DNA from: Physcomitrium patens
Lineage: Eukaryota > Streptophyta > Bryopsida > Funariales > Funariaceae
Length of the DNA: 64,000 nt
Assembly (NCBI RefSeq): GCF_000002425.4
Contig: NC_037254.1
Location: forward strand, 11,348,263-11,412,262
Direction of reading: 5' to 3'
Of the stretch, positions 10,251-23,639 are shown in pieces. Position 1 is the stretch's first letter, and every line of letters starts with the position of its first letter. The translations under genes and the position numbers were made by a program. A model generated the notes under the pieces. It saw nothing but the letters and a program-made list of their open reading frames with translations. It made no database searches and was not told where the DNA came from.

Positions 10251-11050
10251 TAATAATTACATTATAATATAACAATACTTATTCATGCTTATTTAATATT
10301 ATATGAATATTATCTAGACTTAGATTACATTAAGTTGTGGCTAAAGATCTTAGAATTTTATAGAAAAAAGATTTGGTGCAAAATAGGATTTATAATTTTT
10401 AAAATATAAGTTAGTGGATTTTTTTTTAGAAGAGTTGTTAAATTGATGTTAGATTTTATCATTTTTTAAATTTTAATCTTATTTATTATTATTACTATTA
10501 TTTATTTTCCTTTTGTTTAGTTTTATAAAAGAGAAGAAGGTTGATGCTAGTTACATTTTATAGCTAGATGCAAATTAACAAAATTCAAGAGTTTTAGTAT
10601 AAGAAGAATATTAATTTTTTTTCTTTAAACATGGAGCAATAATACACTTTTCTTGGTTGATTGAATACCATAAATGTTAAAACTAAAAACCTAGATATGC
10701 TCTTATTTCCAAATATATCCACATTCCAAGATAAAAACTGATCATCTTAGTAAAACAAAACATCAAATAGCCTTTTTTGTGTTTTAGTGCATCTTATGAA
10801 TAAGACTTAAGTAACTAGTGTCGTATTACCATGTTAAAAGACAACTATTTCTTCATAGATGTAATAATCAGCTTCTTTGTAGAAACTCAATACAATGAGT
10901 TGCTGGATGTTGTAGCAATTTAGAGCAAAGTATGTTGGCATCTTAAAAGCATTTGAATGTAAACATGTAAAATGTGGAAACAAATAGTGGAGCAAGCATG
11001 TTTGAACACAATAAAATCATTACACTATAATTCTCTCTAATCATAACACA
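10251..11050. other. AT-rich intergenic region upstream of plastid uL5 gene
   Basis: No ORF, RNA gene or clear repeat was found. The 5' leader and promoter of the uL5 gene should lie in its last part and in 11050-11361. Confidence 0.4.
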
Positions 11051-11361
11051 ATTAATCATAAAAATGGCAATCTAACATTTGTATTTGTAGCGAACTCGAA
11101 GAGGATAGAGCAACACAGACGGATGGATGAATGAAGACATAGATGAATAAGCGACAGAGGATGAAGTGGAGACCCATCCCTGTTTGTGGTGCGGATAAGG
11201 CACGGAAGGATAAGGGGGTCCTAACCCTGCACCCGGAGCACCAGCAGCAGACTTGGCTTGCCTTGCCTTCGTCTCTCACTCGCGTGAGAGAGCAGTCTCG
11301 GTTGATCGATACCAGGCCGCAACCGGTGATTTTGCTGTCACTCACACACACAACTAAGACA

Positions 11362-12651
11362 ATGGCAGCTATGGCTTGCGCCTCTGCTCCCGCTACGGCT
11401 TTGGTGCCTAGCTCCAGCAGCTGCTGCTGCGGCAGCAGCTCCTCGTCCTCGCTCATCGGCACCCGTGTCGCCATTGCGCCGTTGCGAGTGAACAAGGTGG
11501 CGTGCCGGAGCTTGGTGGCGGTGTCGGCGTCCGCTGCTGCAGTAGAAGAGCAGACGGAGGAGAAGAACGTGCAGCGGCTGTTGGGTATTTACCAGGAGAA
11601 AGTGGTGCCTGCATTGCAGGAGGAGTTTAAATACGGGAATTCATTCGAGGTCTACATTCACCTCGTGTTGTGTGTTTGGGTATTCGTGTGACATTGTCTT
11701 CTTTAGTGAGGAAGTGGGGTGGGGTATTGTGGGTTGAGAGGATTTCTGTGTTGGTTCGCTGATTTGAGATTGAGGCAATTTGTTTTCCAGATTCCTCAGG
11801 TGAAGAAGATTATCGTCAATTGTGGTGTTGGGGAGGCGTCACAAAATGCTAAAGCCCTAGAAGGGACAATCCGAGACATTGCCGCCGTGACCGGTCAGAA
11901 GTCCGTCGTCACTCGCTCCAGGAAAGCTATTGCTGGTTTCAAGCTCAGGGAGGGTGTACCTGTTGGTGTTACCCTCACATTACGCGGTGATGTATGTTTC
12001 TAACTCGGTTCAAGCAACGTGCCTGTATTCGTCGGGTCTGAAAATTACAGTGTAGCATATTGGGGCATGAATCATATGGTTCTTGGAGGATTCCCTCACC
12101 CTAGACAATGCTAGAGGTTCGCAGTGGTTTTCACGTGTCACAAATAACTTTGGTACCTTAATTTTAGGTCAATGTATTCTGTTCGTAAGTGTTCAATCGT
12201 GGATAATTTTGAAGCACGAACATTGAAGGAGTTGGAATTCTCTGCTCCGACACTCATTCGATGCGAAACGGAATAGGTGACAACGTCTCGCATCTAATCA
12301 TGTCTATCATACATTGTGCAGGTCATGTATTCCTTCTTGGACAGGCTCTTGAACTTGGCACTCCCACGTACTAGGGATTTCCAAGGAGTGAACCCCTACA
12401 GTTTCGACGGAAGAGGCAATTACACACTGGGCCTTCAGGAGATTAGTGTGTTCCCCGAAATCAAGTTCGAGAACATTGACAAGGTACGTGGGTTGGACAT
12501 TTGCATCGTCACCTCCGCAAAGAACGACGCGGAAGGTCACAAGCTTCTCTCATTGCTGGGTATGCCCTTCAAGGAAATGGGTGGTGGCCGCATGTCCGCT
12601 TCAGCTGCGAAGAAGGCCACACGCGTGACCTTCAGGGGGAGGAGAAAGTAG
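11362..12651 (+). CDS. RPL5: Plastid ribosomal protein uL5 (L5), nuclear-encoded
   Basis: Three exons with GT/AG borders, all phase 0, give 272 residues: 11362-11649 (96 codons), 11791-11991 (67) and 12322-12651 (109 plus TAG). uL5 binds 5S rRNA in the central protuberance of the large subunit of the 50S ribosome. The first ~55 residues are rich in Ala, Ser and Cys with few acidic residues, as in a chloroplast transit peptide. The mature part shows family blocks: [37 protein letters not shown] and [16 protein letters not shown] (exon 2), then [38 protein letters not shown] and the basic end [13 protein letters not shown] (exon 3). The start is the first ATG of the transit-peptide frame; the frame is open further 5' but without family similarity. 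No damage is seen, so the gene appears functional. Confidence 0.95.
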
Positions 12652-15600
12652 AAGCAACAATTAGGTTAGATACAGCTTTTTTCTCTCGTGATTGATGCTC
12701 CACTACCTATTTCTAGGTTTTAGGTCTCGATTTGTCGATTTTTATCAACCTCATCAATTTTACATCAACAAGTCTCCTATGTTGAAGAAACCTTCCCACC
12801 TAACACACACGCTTCTGTCATGTCGAGGGGAAACATCACCGACGCAATAACTGTGTGATTGATTTCCCCCCCTCGACACTTGCATGATGCAAACTGTGAC
12901 AACGATGTCATTCCATGAGCAGGATATCTGATCACTACTAACGCACTAGTCTGCGGGAAGGCTTATCTTTGAAAATTGACCCTCAACCTAAATGATCCTA
13001 TGATGTGGAGTAATCGTCACAACCACTACCGTCTTGAACAAACTTGGTCTTGCTACGACCTGGTTGCTTCTGGCCCCATAGCTGCGGTGGATTACTCGCA
13101 GCACGCGGTTGCTTGGTGTCGACGAAGAGTACGTAGCGCCTTGCTTTCTCCTCTACGCTGTCTCATTTCATCCCTGGCGACTGTTTCTCACTATGCTTGC
13201 ACCTAAGTGTGTTTTTATTGATGAGGGTTCTCTTGGCCTATTTCTCCAATCGTGTACTGGATTGTTTTCTACAGTGACAACTTTCTTTTTTAAAAGAATA
13301 TGCTTTGAAATTTTTAGTTTTTGTATATTCTGAGAGGGCTTTTGTCACATGTTGCAAATCTCACACCTCTTTATATTGACGGCCTTATTTGTTTGAGTGC
13401 CCTATCATGACAACTCTACTGCAACGTTTCTTTGTTTTTATCATTGTAATGTTTCCATCTGAACAGAGGCTGTAGTTATTTGAAGAATTTTTTAATTGGT
13501 GTTTCTTCCAGAATTGTGGGTTGGTGAGGGGTGTTAAAAGTGGCCATCAATTGAATGTTGGAGGCATTCACTAGATGAGATTTCAGTTTTTATGGTGTTT
13601 GTCAAAACAGTTCATGGAGCATTTAAATGCTGAAATGAATGAACTTATCTGCAGTCTTCACACTTATTTCATACATCTGACATTCTTTCTACCCGCTTAC
13701 ATTTGTTAGTCTGTGACCCAACCTGTAAACTGAATATGCTGAAGTGTGTGTTTTATGAAAGATGTCATTTTTTTATGAGTAGAATTGAATAATACTAACA
13801 ATGAGTATGCATCGTATTTCATGTTTTTGTGTGGTGACATTTTTAACTTCAACCAATTTTTTGCCAACTTCCCATGTAAATTTTGGAGCTCAAAGAGCAA
13901 CCATTGAATGAACCCACATGGAGTCTATGAACGCTGTCCCATTTTAAGTGAGTGCACTCTAAATGATCCAATTTTATTTTGGTGTGAGCTTTTGCAGGAG
14001 CTCAAATTCTTCCACCCCAAATTCATCTCTTATATTGAATTAGAAATATTTTATAACTCTTTCACATTAGAATGTTCTTTGCTTTGGTTGATGTGCATGT
14101 GAAGCTTACAATTCTTTGACCAATTTGCAAAGATGGACTTAGTATTTAAGTCTTAAAACATGGGCTCCAATTTCTTACTTGTTTTTACATTATAATATTG
14201 TCTTCCAAAAAATATGGAATTCTCTCTAAATGGATATGTGAAGGATCTTGAAGACATTGGATATTTTCTATTTGCGCTTCTTTAGTAACAAATAATCTTC
14301 AAATTTGGAGCAATACAAAAGTCAAAACAAATGCTTGACGAAAGCTAATTTGGTTGCTTTAGGTAAATCATATCATGAAAGGGAACTCTTTTTATCTGTT
14401 TATCTTTCAAATCTAGGTTGAGTGTCTCATGTAAGTTTTGATGTACAAAGAAAGAAAACTACACTTTTTTTTTAAGCGTATCCTCTTTTGACTATATGTA
14501 TGTATGTATATGTATATACATATATATTATTTGAAATGTACCTTTCTTTCTGTATTTGTTGTTTTATCATTTCAAAATAATATCTGTTTATCATACACAA
14601 GATCATTTTTAATTAATATATGAATGTAGTTTAGATCTTTTAAAATTGAAGTATGTAAATGTACAGTGCAAATGTGTTCATCTAATATTTTTTGAGTAAT
14701 TGTTAAAGGAACAACATTGATCACTTTTGATAGTGTATTTCTAATCATGATGTAATTGTGAATATTGTTCTTCTTTTAAATTGCTGTTACAAATGTTTTC
14801 TTGTCGTTGTGCTAATTATTGCAATTACAATATCATTTACCTTTGTTCATTCTTGTCATTGTTCTATTATACTTTTTGATACTGTTGTTTCTATTACAAT
14901 TTACATTCTTGTTTGTTTTCCATAAATAGATGAGTTTCGATTTCATTTACTTACTGCATAAAAAATCATAAAATAGTAGTTGCATGTCTTTAAATAAAAA
15001 TTTACTGAACTTACCAATGACGTGGAATATTCTTCGAATGAAGATTTTCTATCAATTCTCTATTTAGAGTCTATGGTCAGTGTGAAATATTTTCGATTTA
15101 ATAATGCATACAAAAATAAAAAGATGCTCTGTATATTGTGCACAAAGAATTGAAATGTTAATAGGTTTAAGGTATGTGGAGGTTATTATTAGATCAATTA
15201 CTTTGAAAAAACAAGTTGTTATTTATCCATTGTCCTAAAATTGATGTCTTAAAAATAGAATAAAAAAACATAATTTTCAACACTCTAAACTACAAACACA
15301 TTCAATTAAAGTTTGCATGATGCATCCCATGAATAGAATTAATTGTGTTAAATCACAATTCATAAATTTGTCATTTGAAGCTTGCAAGGTGTTATCCAGT
15401 CATTTTTTAAGTTTCAATTTAGTTTAGATTTTTGTACTATATAGTCGGACCAGATAAGCTTGCAATCACAATGAGATAATTACCTAACAGCACAAACACT
15501 TGAAATAAAAGTTTTAAAAATGACTAATTAAAAAATTAAAAAATTATATCCCTTGGATGATGAGGATTGAGTTATTTATAGGTCATGCAATCGGCTTTTG

Positions 15601-15944
15601 GCCTCGTAGTTACTCACATCTATCCCATTGTAAATTACTCTGTAATTTATTTTAATTAGTTGTAATAACAATAGTAATCAAAATCTCATGACTATTATCC
15701 ACAGTTTAAAAAGGATATTATTTTTTTTGAGTACACACGTACATACGTTCATGAAGGACAGAAGTCTTTGTGGTTCGAATGGAATTCAAATGAAATGACA
15801 ACAAGAAAACAATAAAAACAAAAAAACATAAAAAAATGTTAATTGACAAATGAACATCAACGAACAAAAAGATAACAAGTAATTATGAGTCCAAATTAGA
15901 GAACTAAGAAACTGGAGACACTCTAACTATGTGCGTCACACACA

Positions 15945-15999
<55 letters not shown>

Positions 16000-16100
16000 C
16001 ACTCACATATATTTATATACATTATAATAAATACGTCATTCCTGAATGTAGGATTCAATTCACGTTCAGAAATTAGCTGGAGCTTCAGCGCCACTACCAA
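12652..16100. other. 3' flank of uL5 gene and AT-rich intergenic DNA
   Basis: The 3' UTR of uL5 lies at the left; nothing else coding could be supported. Composition falls from mixed (to about 13300) to AT-rich. A (TC)n(TA)n microsatellite lies at 15944-16000. Confidence 0.5.
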
Positions 16101-18820
16101 CAAAAAGGACATGAGATGGTGATGACGAGGAAATCATTTCAATCAAGGCTCTTCTTTTGTCTTATCTTCATTAATAGTAGAAAAGAGAGCTTCAGCGCTA
16201 CAATCGGAGCCGCAGCAACTGCTGCGTCCATCACCACCGACACCATTTACAGTCAGCTTTGTTGCAACTTGCGGACCTTGTGTTGATTTGCAGCAGCAGC
16301 ATCAGGAGATGAGCATTTTCCGGATCCCAGAGTGAACGGGACCACAATCTTCCATCATCTCCAGAGTGTATGACGTGCTTCCATCACTCCATCAGCTCCC
16401 ATACAATAGTCTTACTAAATATAGTTGTATCAGTTTCTACTCTTACAATAACATGTGAAGTTTCCAGCATGAGGAACAATACGTAAATGAAGTGACATAG
16501 TGACCAATTTCAGTCGATGTCTCTACGGAAGAGACATCAATTTCAGTCACTGTTTCTCTACGGAAGAGAGTGTTCAAGACAATTAGAGCATGCCAGTTTC
16601 CACCTTGTTTCATCAGGAGGAGTACGGGAAGCATCGGTGACTTCACATGAATGGCTTCGATTGCCATACGGAACATTTTGTAATTGTGCTTAATCTGGTT
16701 TGGCACTTGTTGATAAGAAGATTGGATGCTTTCAAACGAGGAATCCATTGGGTTAACTGATCAGATCGATGACATGCGGGAAACAGGAATGAGGTCCCTT
16801 ACTTTCCGCGTATGTTTCACTTCCCAAGGAAAACAAAACCACCTGGAGAAAGCCTTTCAAAGGATCTGTTTGTTTTGAGCATGAAATGGCATCTGTTTTA
16901 GAATCTGATCATGAACAAAGCCTCTAGACAAATGAAGCATATGCTGTCGTTGAAACGTGAGTGATTACATGAAAATCTACAAAAATTAACATATCATTGC
17001 AAGCGATGCTGCTCCTTGTCTGTGGGTAATCACCGCTAATGTTCTAAGTAGCACCCTCGTCCCTAATTGGATAGAATCTATAAGGGTAATCGAATCCAAA
17101 CTGCCGCTAAATCGTGGGTTTCTAAGCATCAGAGCCTTAGTATTGCAGCCGTCCTTATTGATAGAAGCCCACCCATGCGACGCAACGTACTCGAAGAAAG
17201 GCAAAATATTGATGATTCGCTGTCCCATTTACAGAGGGCCCACGTTTGTCACCTGTGCACGCAGTGCCCGTACTCCCACAAACCTCGAATAGCGTCTGGA
17301 CATGCCCCATCTCAGCGGATATACTGAAAAAGCATCCTTGCGATTTCAGAAACTCCACGGCCTTTGTTGTATCTGCATGCTCTTCCTGAGAAAAATTGCG
17401 ATACCACTTATTCCTCAAGCTTCCAACCAGGAATGAGGAGATGGCTCCGAGTAGACCTATCCATCAAGGCGGTGGAGGTTGCAATATGCAATGCCCTGGA
17501 GAAACAGAATGATGACATCGTTGTGCACCCCTCAGGCAACCACAAGGCATATCGCCGATGAGTGCATGCCACTCGGCAGACACGGTGCAGTTGAAGCGAC
17601 CAAAACCGAAGAGTACAATGAGTGAAGCCACAACGTCAGGAAGAGACCCAGTGGATCTCAGGTTCCGACCGAAGTGACCAAGTTTTGACTTAGCTTCGAA
17701 GCTCGAAGCCTCCATCTCAACCGATTTGCCAATGCAATGTGATTAAGTAAATGAACAGCCCGAAAGATTCCAAGCTGAAACCGTCGGAGAAGCTCCTCGA
17801 GAGAGCCAATAGGGATCCGATTCAGAACAGAGCTCTTCAAACCATCAAACTGAAATCTAAGTAGTGCTGGGTGAGATTCGAGGAGAAGGACGACATAGCA
17901 TAGAACTCTGCATACTGGATCCAGGCATCGCCAACAGCAAGAAACAGCGCTACGACGAGAAAGAAGAGAGACAAAATGTACGCCTTGAGCACCAACAATG
18001 AAACGTCGCCTTTCGACTCCAACTGAGGCACAAGGGCCCCCATCAAGTTCCTTTTTCCCTCCAACCCTTGACACCGCTCACGAGAACCACCTGTTTCGTA
18101 AGCCCAACTCACTCCGTCGAACCCCAACCCCTCACACCGAACTCAGAGGGAACAAAGGGAAGCTCAGGAAGACAATTCGCAACAATCACGAAGTGCACAC
18201 ACAGACACACAAACTCACACACACCAAAGGCCTCCTGTTCAGCTTCTTCTGCTTCTGCCGCAGCATCGAACACCAGCAATAAAACCAATCGGGAGGAAGA
18301 TCCATATACACAGCACACAGCATTCACAATCCAAGTTGCCAAGCAGCCTTGACAAAGAAGCAGCTTGATGAGAGCTGGCATCCAAGCAAAAACAAGGAAG
18401 CCTAGTTGCTAGGGTTCCGTTCCAGGTGATGGGAGTGGGCTTTTGTGGGGCCATGGAAACTGCAGAGGGCCGTCCTGGAGGTGCAAGTGGGGCAGTGCTC
18501 TTTGGGGCTTTCCTCAGCGTCATTGGTCGTCAGAGGACAATTTCCATCGTCACGACCACTACGAGTTGTAATTGTTCACTGAGGCCAAGGGAGCTGCACC
18601 CTGCGGATCCCGCGAGGGACCCACCTCGGCCTACCACGCTACGCCTGCACAATCAATCGCCCATCCGCCGCGCTCCTATCTCTTTGATTCTCTTCTATTC
18701 TCTCCACTTCATGGTTGCATCAGTGCACACACTTGCAACTTCTCCTCATGGCGCTGCTCGCTGCTCGCTTGTATTTTACTTTTCATTTGTCTCTCTCTCT
18801 TTTATTAATCAGAAATAGAA
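16100..18820. other. GC-richer island, possible unassigned minus-strand gene
   Basis: Base composition resembles the gene islands rather than the repeats. On the minus strand an ATG near 18042 opens a frame with a hydrophobic helix (LLVLKAYILSLFFLVVALFL) followed by GDAWIQYAEF. A second minus-strand open stretch around 17310-17450 encodes GLLGAISSFLVGSLRNKWY. They could be exons of a small membrane protein, but no splice model with consistent phase was found and no family was recognised. A 5' leader or unrelated non-coding transcript are alternatives. The plus-strand frames here look like shadows. Confidence 0.35.
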
Positions 18821-19206
18821 TTGGAATTATTGGAATTATTGGAATTGTTGAAATTATTTCTTAGAAAATAAATTTTAACTTGAATTTTTGATGAACGTAA
18901 AAAAATAAAAATAAAAAAATTTATACAATACTTTGGATTTAAGAAAAAAAATTCTAAAATGTTTCTTTTATAAATATTATTTTGATTTATTTTTTTTTAG
19001 AATTTTTTTTAAGGATTTATTATAATTTTTTATAAATATAATTTTAGGCTATTGTTTCTAGTCTTTCAATTTTGATTTATTTTATAGATTTCATACATCA
19101 CATTTTTAGGATTTATTTTAATCTTTAAATGAAGGATAAACTTTGATAATTTCCTATAATGTATTGAAATTTAAATTTGTCACACATATACACATTATTT
19201 AAGGAA

Positions 19207-19246
<40 letters not shown>

Positions 19247-20339
19247 TGGTTAAAGAAACATCAAAGAGGCTTCTTATATATATAAGTATGTCACTAAGTT
19301 AATGTGACTTTTCTAAGAAGTTTTCTCATTCTAAAAAATTGTTATGGAAGTATCATACAACTTAGATCTATGGTTTGTAAGTCTTGTGACTTTTAAGAAA
19401 CTTCCAAGTACCTTCTTTGTCCACTAATCCATGTAGAGGCAAAATTGAGGTCATCTTTCTTCTTATCAACACCTTTATTGTTGTTGTTGTTGTTTTTTTT
19501 ATAATATAAATATATATATTATTCTTCTTCTTAATACTATTAAATTTTAATTTGTTTAAATATTAAAATTTGAAAATAATCAAATTAACTTTTTGAACAA
19601 AAATGAATGCAATTTTATTTTCTCTTATCTACTTAATATTTAAATGGTGCCATGGTATACTAATTAGATTTTTTATGGCAAACAAAATCTAAATTCTTTT
19701 GTATTAAGTATCAAAACTTCTTTTTTTTAGTCCACACATATTTTGAATTCATTTATATTTGAAGATTTGTTTTGGTATTCACAGCAATTTATTTATTTAT
19801 TTATATTTGAAGATTTGTTTTGGTATTCACAGCAATTTATTTATTTATTTAATATTTCTCAAAGATTTTTTTTATAAATAGGTCTAATTTTTAAAATCAA
19901 ACCAAATGAAAAAGTACATTTACAACTTCTATATACAAATCACACTTGGATTTTAAAAATTAGAGTATGAAAATAATAAGCACTACTTATTCACTTATTT
20001 CAAAAAAATAAAATCTTAAAAAATAAAAAGAATAGGAACATGAATATAAATCAAAGACAAAAAATTTCTTTTATATGCATTAAAAAAAAAATCGTATTAC
20101 AAATTACAAAATCTTTAGTCTTATGTAGATTACAAATTGTTGTAAGAATTAATGTTAATCAAATTCAACTTCAAGGTTTGAAAAACCCTAGGATTAAAAA
20201 ATCTCAGGAATAAAAAGTTGAAAGCCTTCAAATAGACATGTTGGCATTTGGAGAATAAGTTTAGAAAGCCATGTTGGAATTGTAGCAAGGTGGGCTAGTA
20301 ATGCCACTTAGTAATGCTCTAATTTAATACATAACTGTA
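18821..20339. other. AT-rich intergenic DNA with simple repeats
   Basis: No gene is seen. A (TA)n run lies at 19210-19243. A perfect 48-bp tandem duplication (containing GAAGATTTGTTTTGGTATTC) spans about 19751-19850. The copia relic begins at its right edge. Confidence 0.6.
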
Positions 20340-23300
20340 ATCATAAGCTTTCCATTTGGCAACGGAGGCAAATACGTTGTTGTAGTCGATTCCTATGATT
20401 TGCTAAAAGCCTTGGACTACAAGACAAGCTTTGAATTTGCAAGATAGGCCGTTGGCTCCTTTTTTGGTTTTATATACCCATTTGGTAGTTACGGTGGATG
20501 CTCCGGGTAGGAGCTCGCATAGCTCTCATGTCTGATTTTTGATGATCGAATCTTGCTCTTGTATTATTGCAGCCCGCCATTCAGAGCTTGAGTTAGCATT
20601 TGTGAAAGTGATAAGATTGGTTGGTTCCTTCGTGATGCCGAAGAAGCAGTCGACATTTATAGGATGAAGAGGTTTGACGGTGTCTACAGAATATGTGACA
20701 TTGTTTTTGAGCCGCGAGGAGGGTTTTCTTGGCCAAGCAGGGGGTTGGTGCCGAGTATGTTGTTGTGTTGGGGCTGGATTAGAGGATTCTGATGTAGAAT
20801 TTTGCAAGGTGTTGGTGGCGATTGATATTAGGTTGAGAAACTTTGGATTTGCATGTTCAATAAATTCTTCCCCGAGACAGTTGACTGGATTGTGCAGGTC
20901 GGAGGATGGTATGTTTTGGGTTTCTTCAATGAGCGTTGTATCGTGAGGTGTCACGGTACTTCCAAAGTGGTTGTCAAAGAGAGTATTCTCTGGTGAATGT
21001 AGAGCTGATTGATCAAGTTCGGAGGTAACAATCGCGGGACTTGTGTTGTTTTTGAGCCAGAGTGCCAATGAGTGCAACTATGAGGTCTCTTTAGATAGGA
21101 TGGAGCCTTTGTTGAATCGCACAGTTTGGGTTATGATGAGTTTGTGATCCGCGGGGATCCACACTCGATAGCCCTTGGTCTAAGAATCATAACTCGCGAG
21201 GATGCCGATTTTGGAATTTGGCTCTAGCTTGGAGCGTTGATCAGGCTGTATCTACACATATGCACGACACCCAAATATTTGAACGAAAGAAACGTCAAGT
21301 TTTTTGCCAAAAAGCTGTTGGAACGACACTACATGAGGTGTGATTTTGTTGGAGACCTGTTGATGACGAAGACTGCCGTGTTGATAGCCTCCGTTCAGAG
21401 GTAAGATGGGTTCCAGCTTTAATAGTCATGCTACGACCAACCTCGAGTAGCTTGCTATCCCGATTTGTTCTGGAGTAGCCGCATTGGTGAGTTTGCATCT
21501 TAAGCCTGTGGATGCACAGAGATCAGCAAATTGTTGAGAAAGGAAATCTCCTCCCCCGTCTCTTCAAATGCAGTTGATCTTGCAATTGTGTTGGACCTCG
21601 ATCATATTCTTGAATGAAAAAAATTGTTCATAGGATTGAGATTTTAGGCATAAGAAGAAAGTCCAGATGTAACGGCTAAAATCATCTACAATGACAAACC
21701 TGTAATTAGATCCTCCTTGAGAGGTAAAGAGGAAGGGACCACAGAGGTCGAGATGTTAAAGATCCAGCGCCTTGGGTGCTCGTGAGGTGCTGACTTTAGG
21801 CAGACTTGCACGCGTTTGTTTCCCCCTGATACATGCTTCACATGTTTCAGAATGAGCTGGGATGTAGGGGAGTCCAATCACCATGTTGTTTGATGCCAGC
21901 TCGTGAAAGCGAGCAAAACTGAGGTGCCCGAGGCGGTGATGCCACAACCTAGCTGTGTATAGGTCAATACTAGTTATGTTCGCTGTGAGATTTGGTGGAT
22001 GGGATGAGAGTTGATACAGACCATTTTCCTTGTTTCAAAACCCCTTTGCTACAATCTTCTTATGATCTTTGTTGTACAGAATACACTTTTGATTGTCGAA
22101 GCATTCTATGATGGGGTGATCTGTGAAAGACCCGATTGATAAGAGATTCTTTTTCAGATTGGGTATGTTGAGAACTTTAGAAATTTCCTTTATTTCACCC
22201 AATGGGAGTTTAAAGTGAACACTATCCATACTGGTAATTGGATGATTTTGATCGGCAACGGTTTTAACATTTTTGCTAAAGTTCTCTAGGTTATCAAAAC
22301 TTTGTGGTCGCCGGTCACGTGTTGAGTGGCTCCGCTGTCAAGGTACTAGCTGGAGTCAAGATGATGAATGTTCAGCGACGAGATTGCTGCTTCAAAGACC
22401 TCTTTATTTGACTTGTCAACGTAAATGTGGCGTTGGTTGAGCAGTCCCATGGATCTGGCCAATTTAATTCTTCTTGAGCAAAGTTTGTTGAAGCAAGTCT
22501 AATGCCTAGTTTGGCCATTCTCTAGGATTTAAGTTTCCGGATATCTACCAGGCGCTCAGGGCACATGTGCTTGAAGTGCTCCAGCTTTCCGTAGTAGTGG
22601 CACAGTGTATGCTGGTTTTGAGGCATATTGTTTTCGTGTCCCTGTGTGGTGTAGTGCGCGGTGCTAAAGTTGGGAGAAGAAGGGTTGGATCCCTTCATAT
22701 GTTGATTGTGGTGAGTGTAGCTTCGGTTGCTGTGGAAGTAGAGTGCTTCGATGGTCGCTGATTTGAGCCTCGATCTGGTTTGTCGTCGGATTTCTTCAAG
22801 CATCAAACGAGATTGTAACTGATCCAAGGTGGGATATCCTCCACTACTGGTGTAGTAACTAAGAAAATAATCAAATGAATCGAATAAGGCTTCACTACTA
22901 CCTACACCAAATCTGGGTCGTCAATTAAGACACCAATGGGTGAAAGTTCGGCGAGGATTTGGCAAAATTGAGAGAAGTAGTTCTCTACCCCTAGTGCTTT
23001 CGAGAATACAATTAAGCCAAAGTGGTTCTTGAGGTCAAACTTCTTGCTGTCGTTCGCGTTTTTGAAAGATCAATACATGGAGTCCCATAGAGCCGTTGGT
23101 TCCTGGAAGTTAATGAGGACATCATAAAGATTTGGTCAGATAGACATAGTTAAGATGTACATGAGCCGTTCTTGCCTATCCTCGCTTGGTTTGTCTCAAT
23201 CCGTTTCTGGTTTTGTGGAAGTACTAGTGATTGGTGACAGGATATTCCAGAGCTTGTCTCGCTTAGCAATTCTAGTGATCATATATTTTTAGAGGTTGGA

Positions 23301-23357
23301 ATTTGATGATTTTGCTAGCTTGACTTCATTGGGGATGGTGCCGTCTTTTGGCATGGT
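20340..23357 (-). pseudogene. copia gag-pol polyprotein, broken
   Basis: The gag begins near 23357 (MPKDGTIPNEVKLAKSSN). A zinc knuckle at about 22600 reads CHYYGKLEHFKHMC, with the second Cys replaced by Tyr. GAG-pre-integrase at 21860-21950 contains MWHHRLGHLSFARFHEL and CEACIRGKQTRASLP. Integrase follows (YRFVIVDDFSRYIWTFFL near 21690). The RT start at 20340-20600 contains SSEWRAAIIQEQDSI, WVYKTKKGANG and GIDYNNVFASVAKWKA. Frame-breaking stops include those after IIKNQT and VVQGF, where a Trp and a charged residue are expected, plus several in gag. It cannot encode a working polyprotein. Confidence 0.85.
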
Positions 23358-23419
23358 AAGAGAAGATAAAGGGTAATGAGCGGCACATAATAAACTAGTT
23401 GCTATGAGGATCTCAACTA

Positions 23420-23431
23420 GCTCTGATACCA
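23420..23431 (-). promoter_or_regulatory. Primer-binding site (initiator tRNA-Met)
   Basis: The minus strand reads TGGTATCAGAGC immediately after the LTR, the standard plant copia site complementary to the 3' end of initiator tRNA-Met. Confidence 0.9.
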
Positions 23432-23639
23432 TGAAAGAACATGGATATTTGACAGAAAGGAATAACAAAAATCCATACACAAACAACAAACTGTGAATCA
23501 GTCCCAAGAACCAAAACATAAGAATGATTTATTATTTGAGGGGTTGATACATATACCAGATTAGTTGCAGATTTATTTTTTCAGAGATTGATATCCGAGC
23601 CCTTCCAGATGTATGGATATCAACTGGGTATCTCCAACA
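23432..23639 (-). repeat. 5' LTR of the copia element (208 bp)
   Basis: On the minus strand it starts TGTTGGAGATACCC (23639) and ends TGTTCTTTCA (23432), giving the canonical TG...CA termini. It directly precedes the primer-binding site. The length suits short copia LTRs. The 3' LTR is missing. Confidence 0.75.

Larger units (their letters stand above)
20340..23639 (-). mobile_element. Ty1/copia retrotransposon, 3'-truncated and broken
   Basis: Reading the minus strand from 23639: a short LTR (23432-23639), a primer-binding site, gag, a degenerate zinc knuckle, GAG-pre-integrase, integrase, and the beginning of RT, where the element stops near 20340. Copia order (integrase before RT) is clear. 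Several stops interrupt the frame. The distal RT, RNase H and 3' LTR are absent. Composition is only mildly AT-shifted, so it is relatively young. Confidence 0.88.

Noticed and set aside
11143..11361. 5' extension of the uL5 reading frame
   Set aside because: The frame is open upstream but lacks transit-peptide character and family similarity; ATG at 11362 is preferred.
20674..20946. 90-codon plus-strand frame
   Set aside because: It is the shadow of the copia pol frame on the minus strand.
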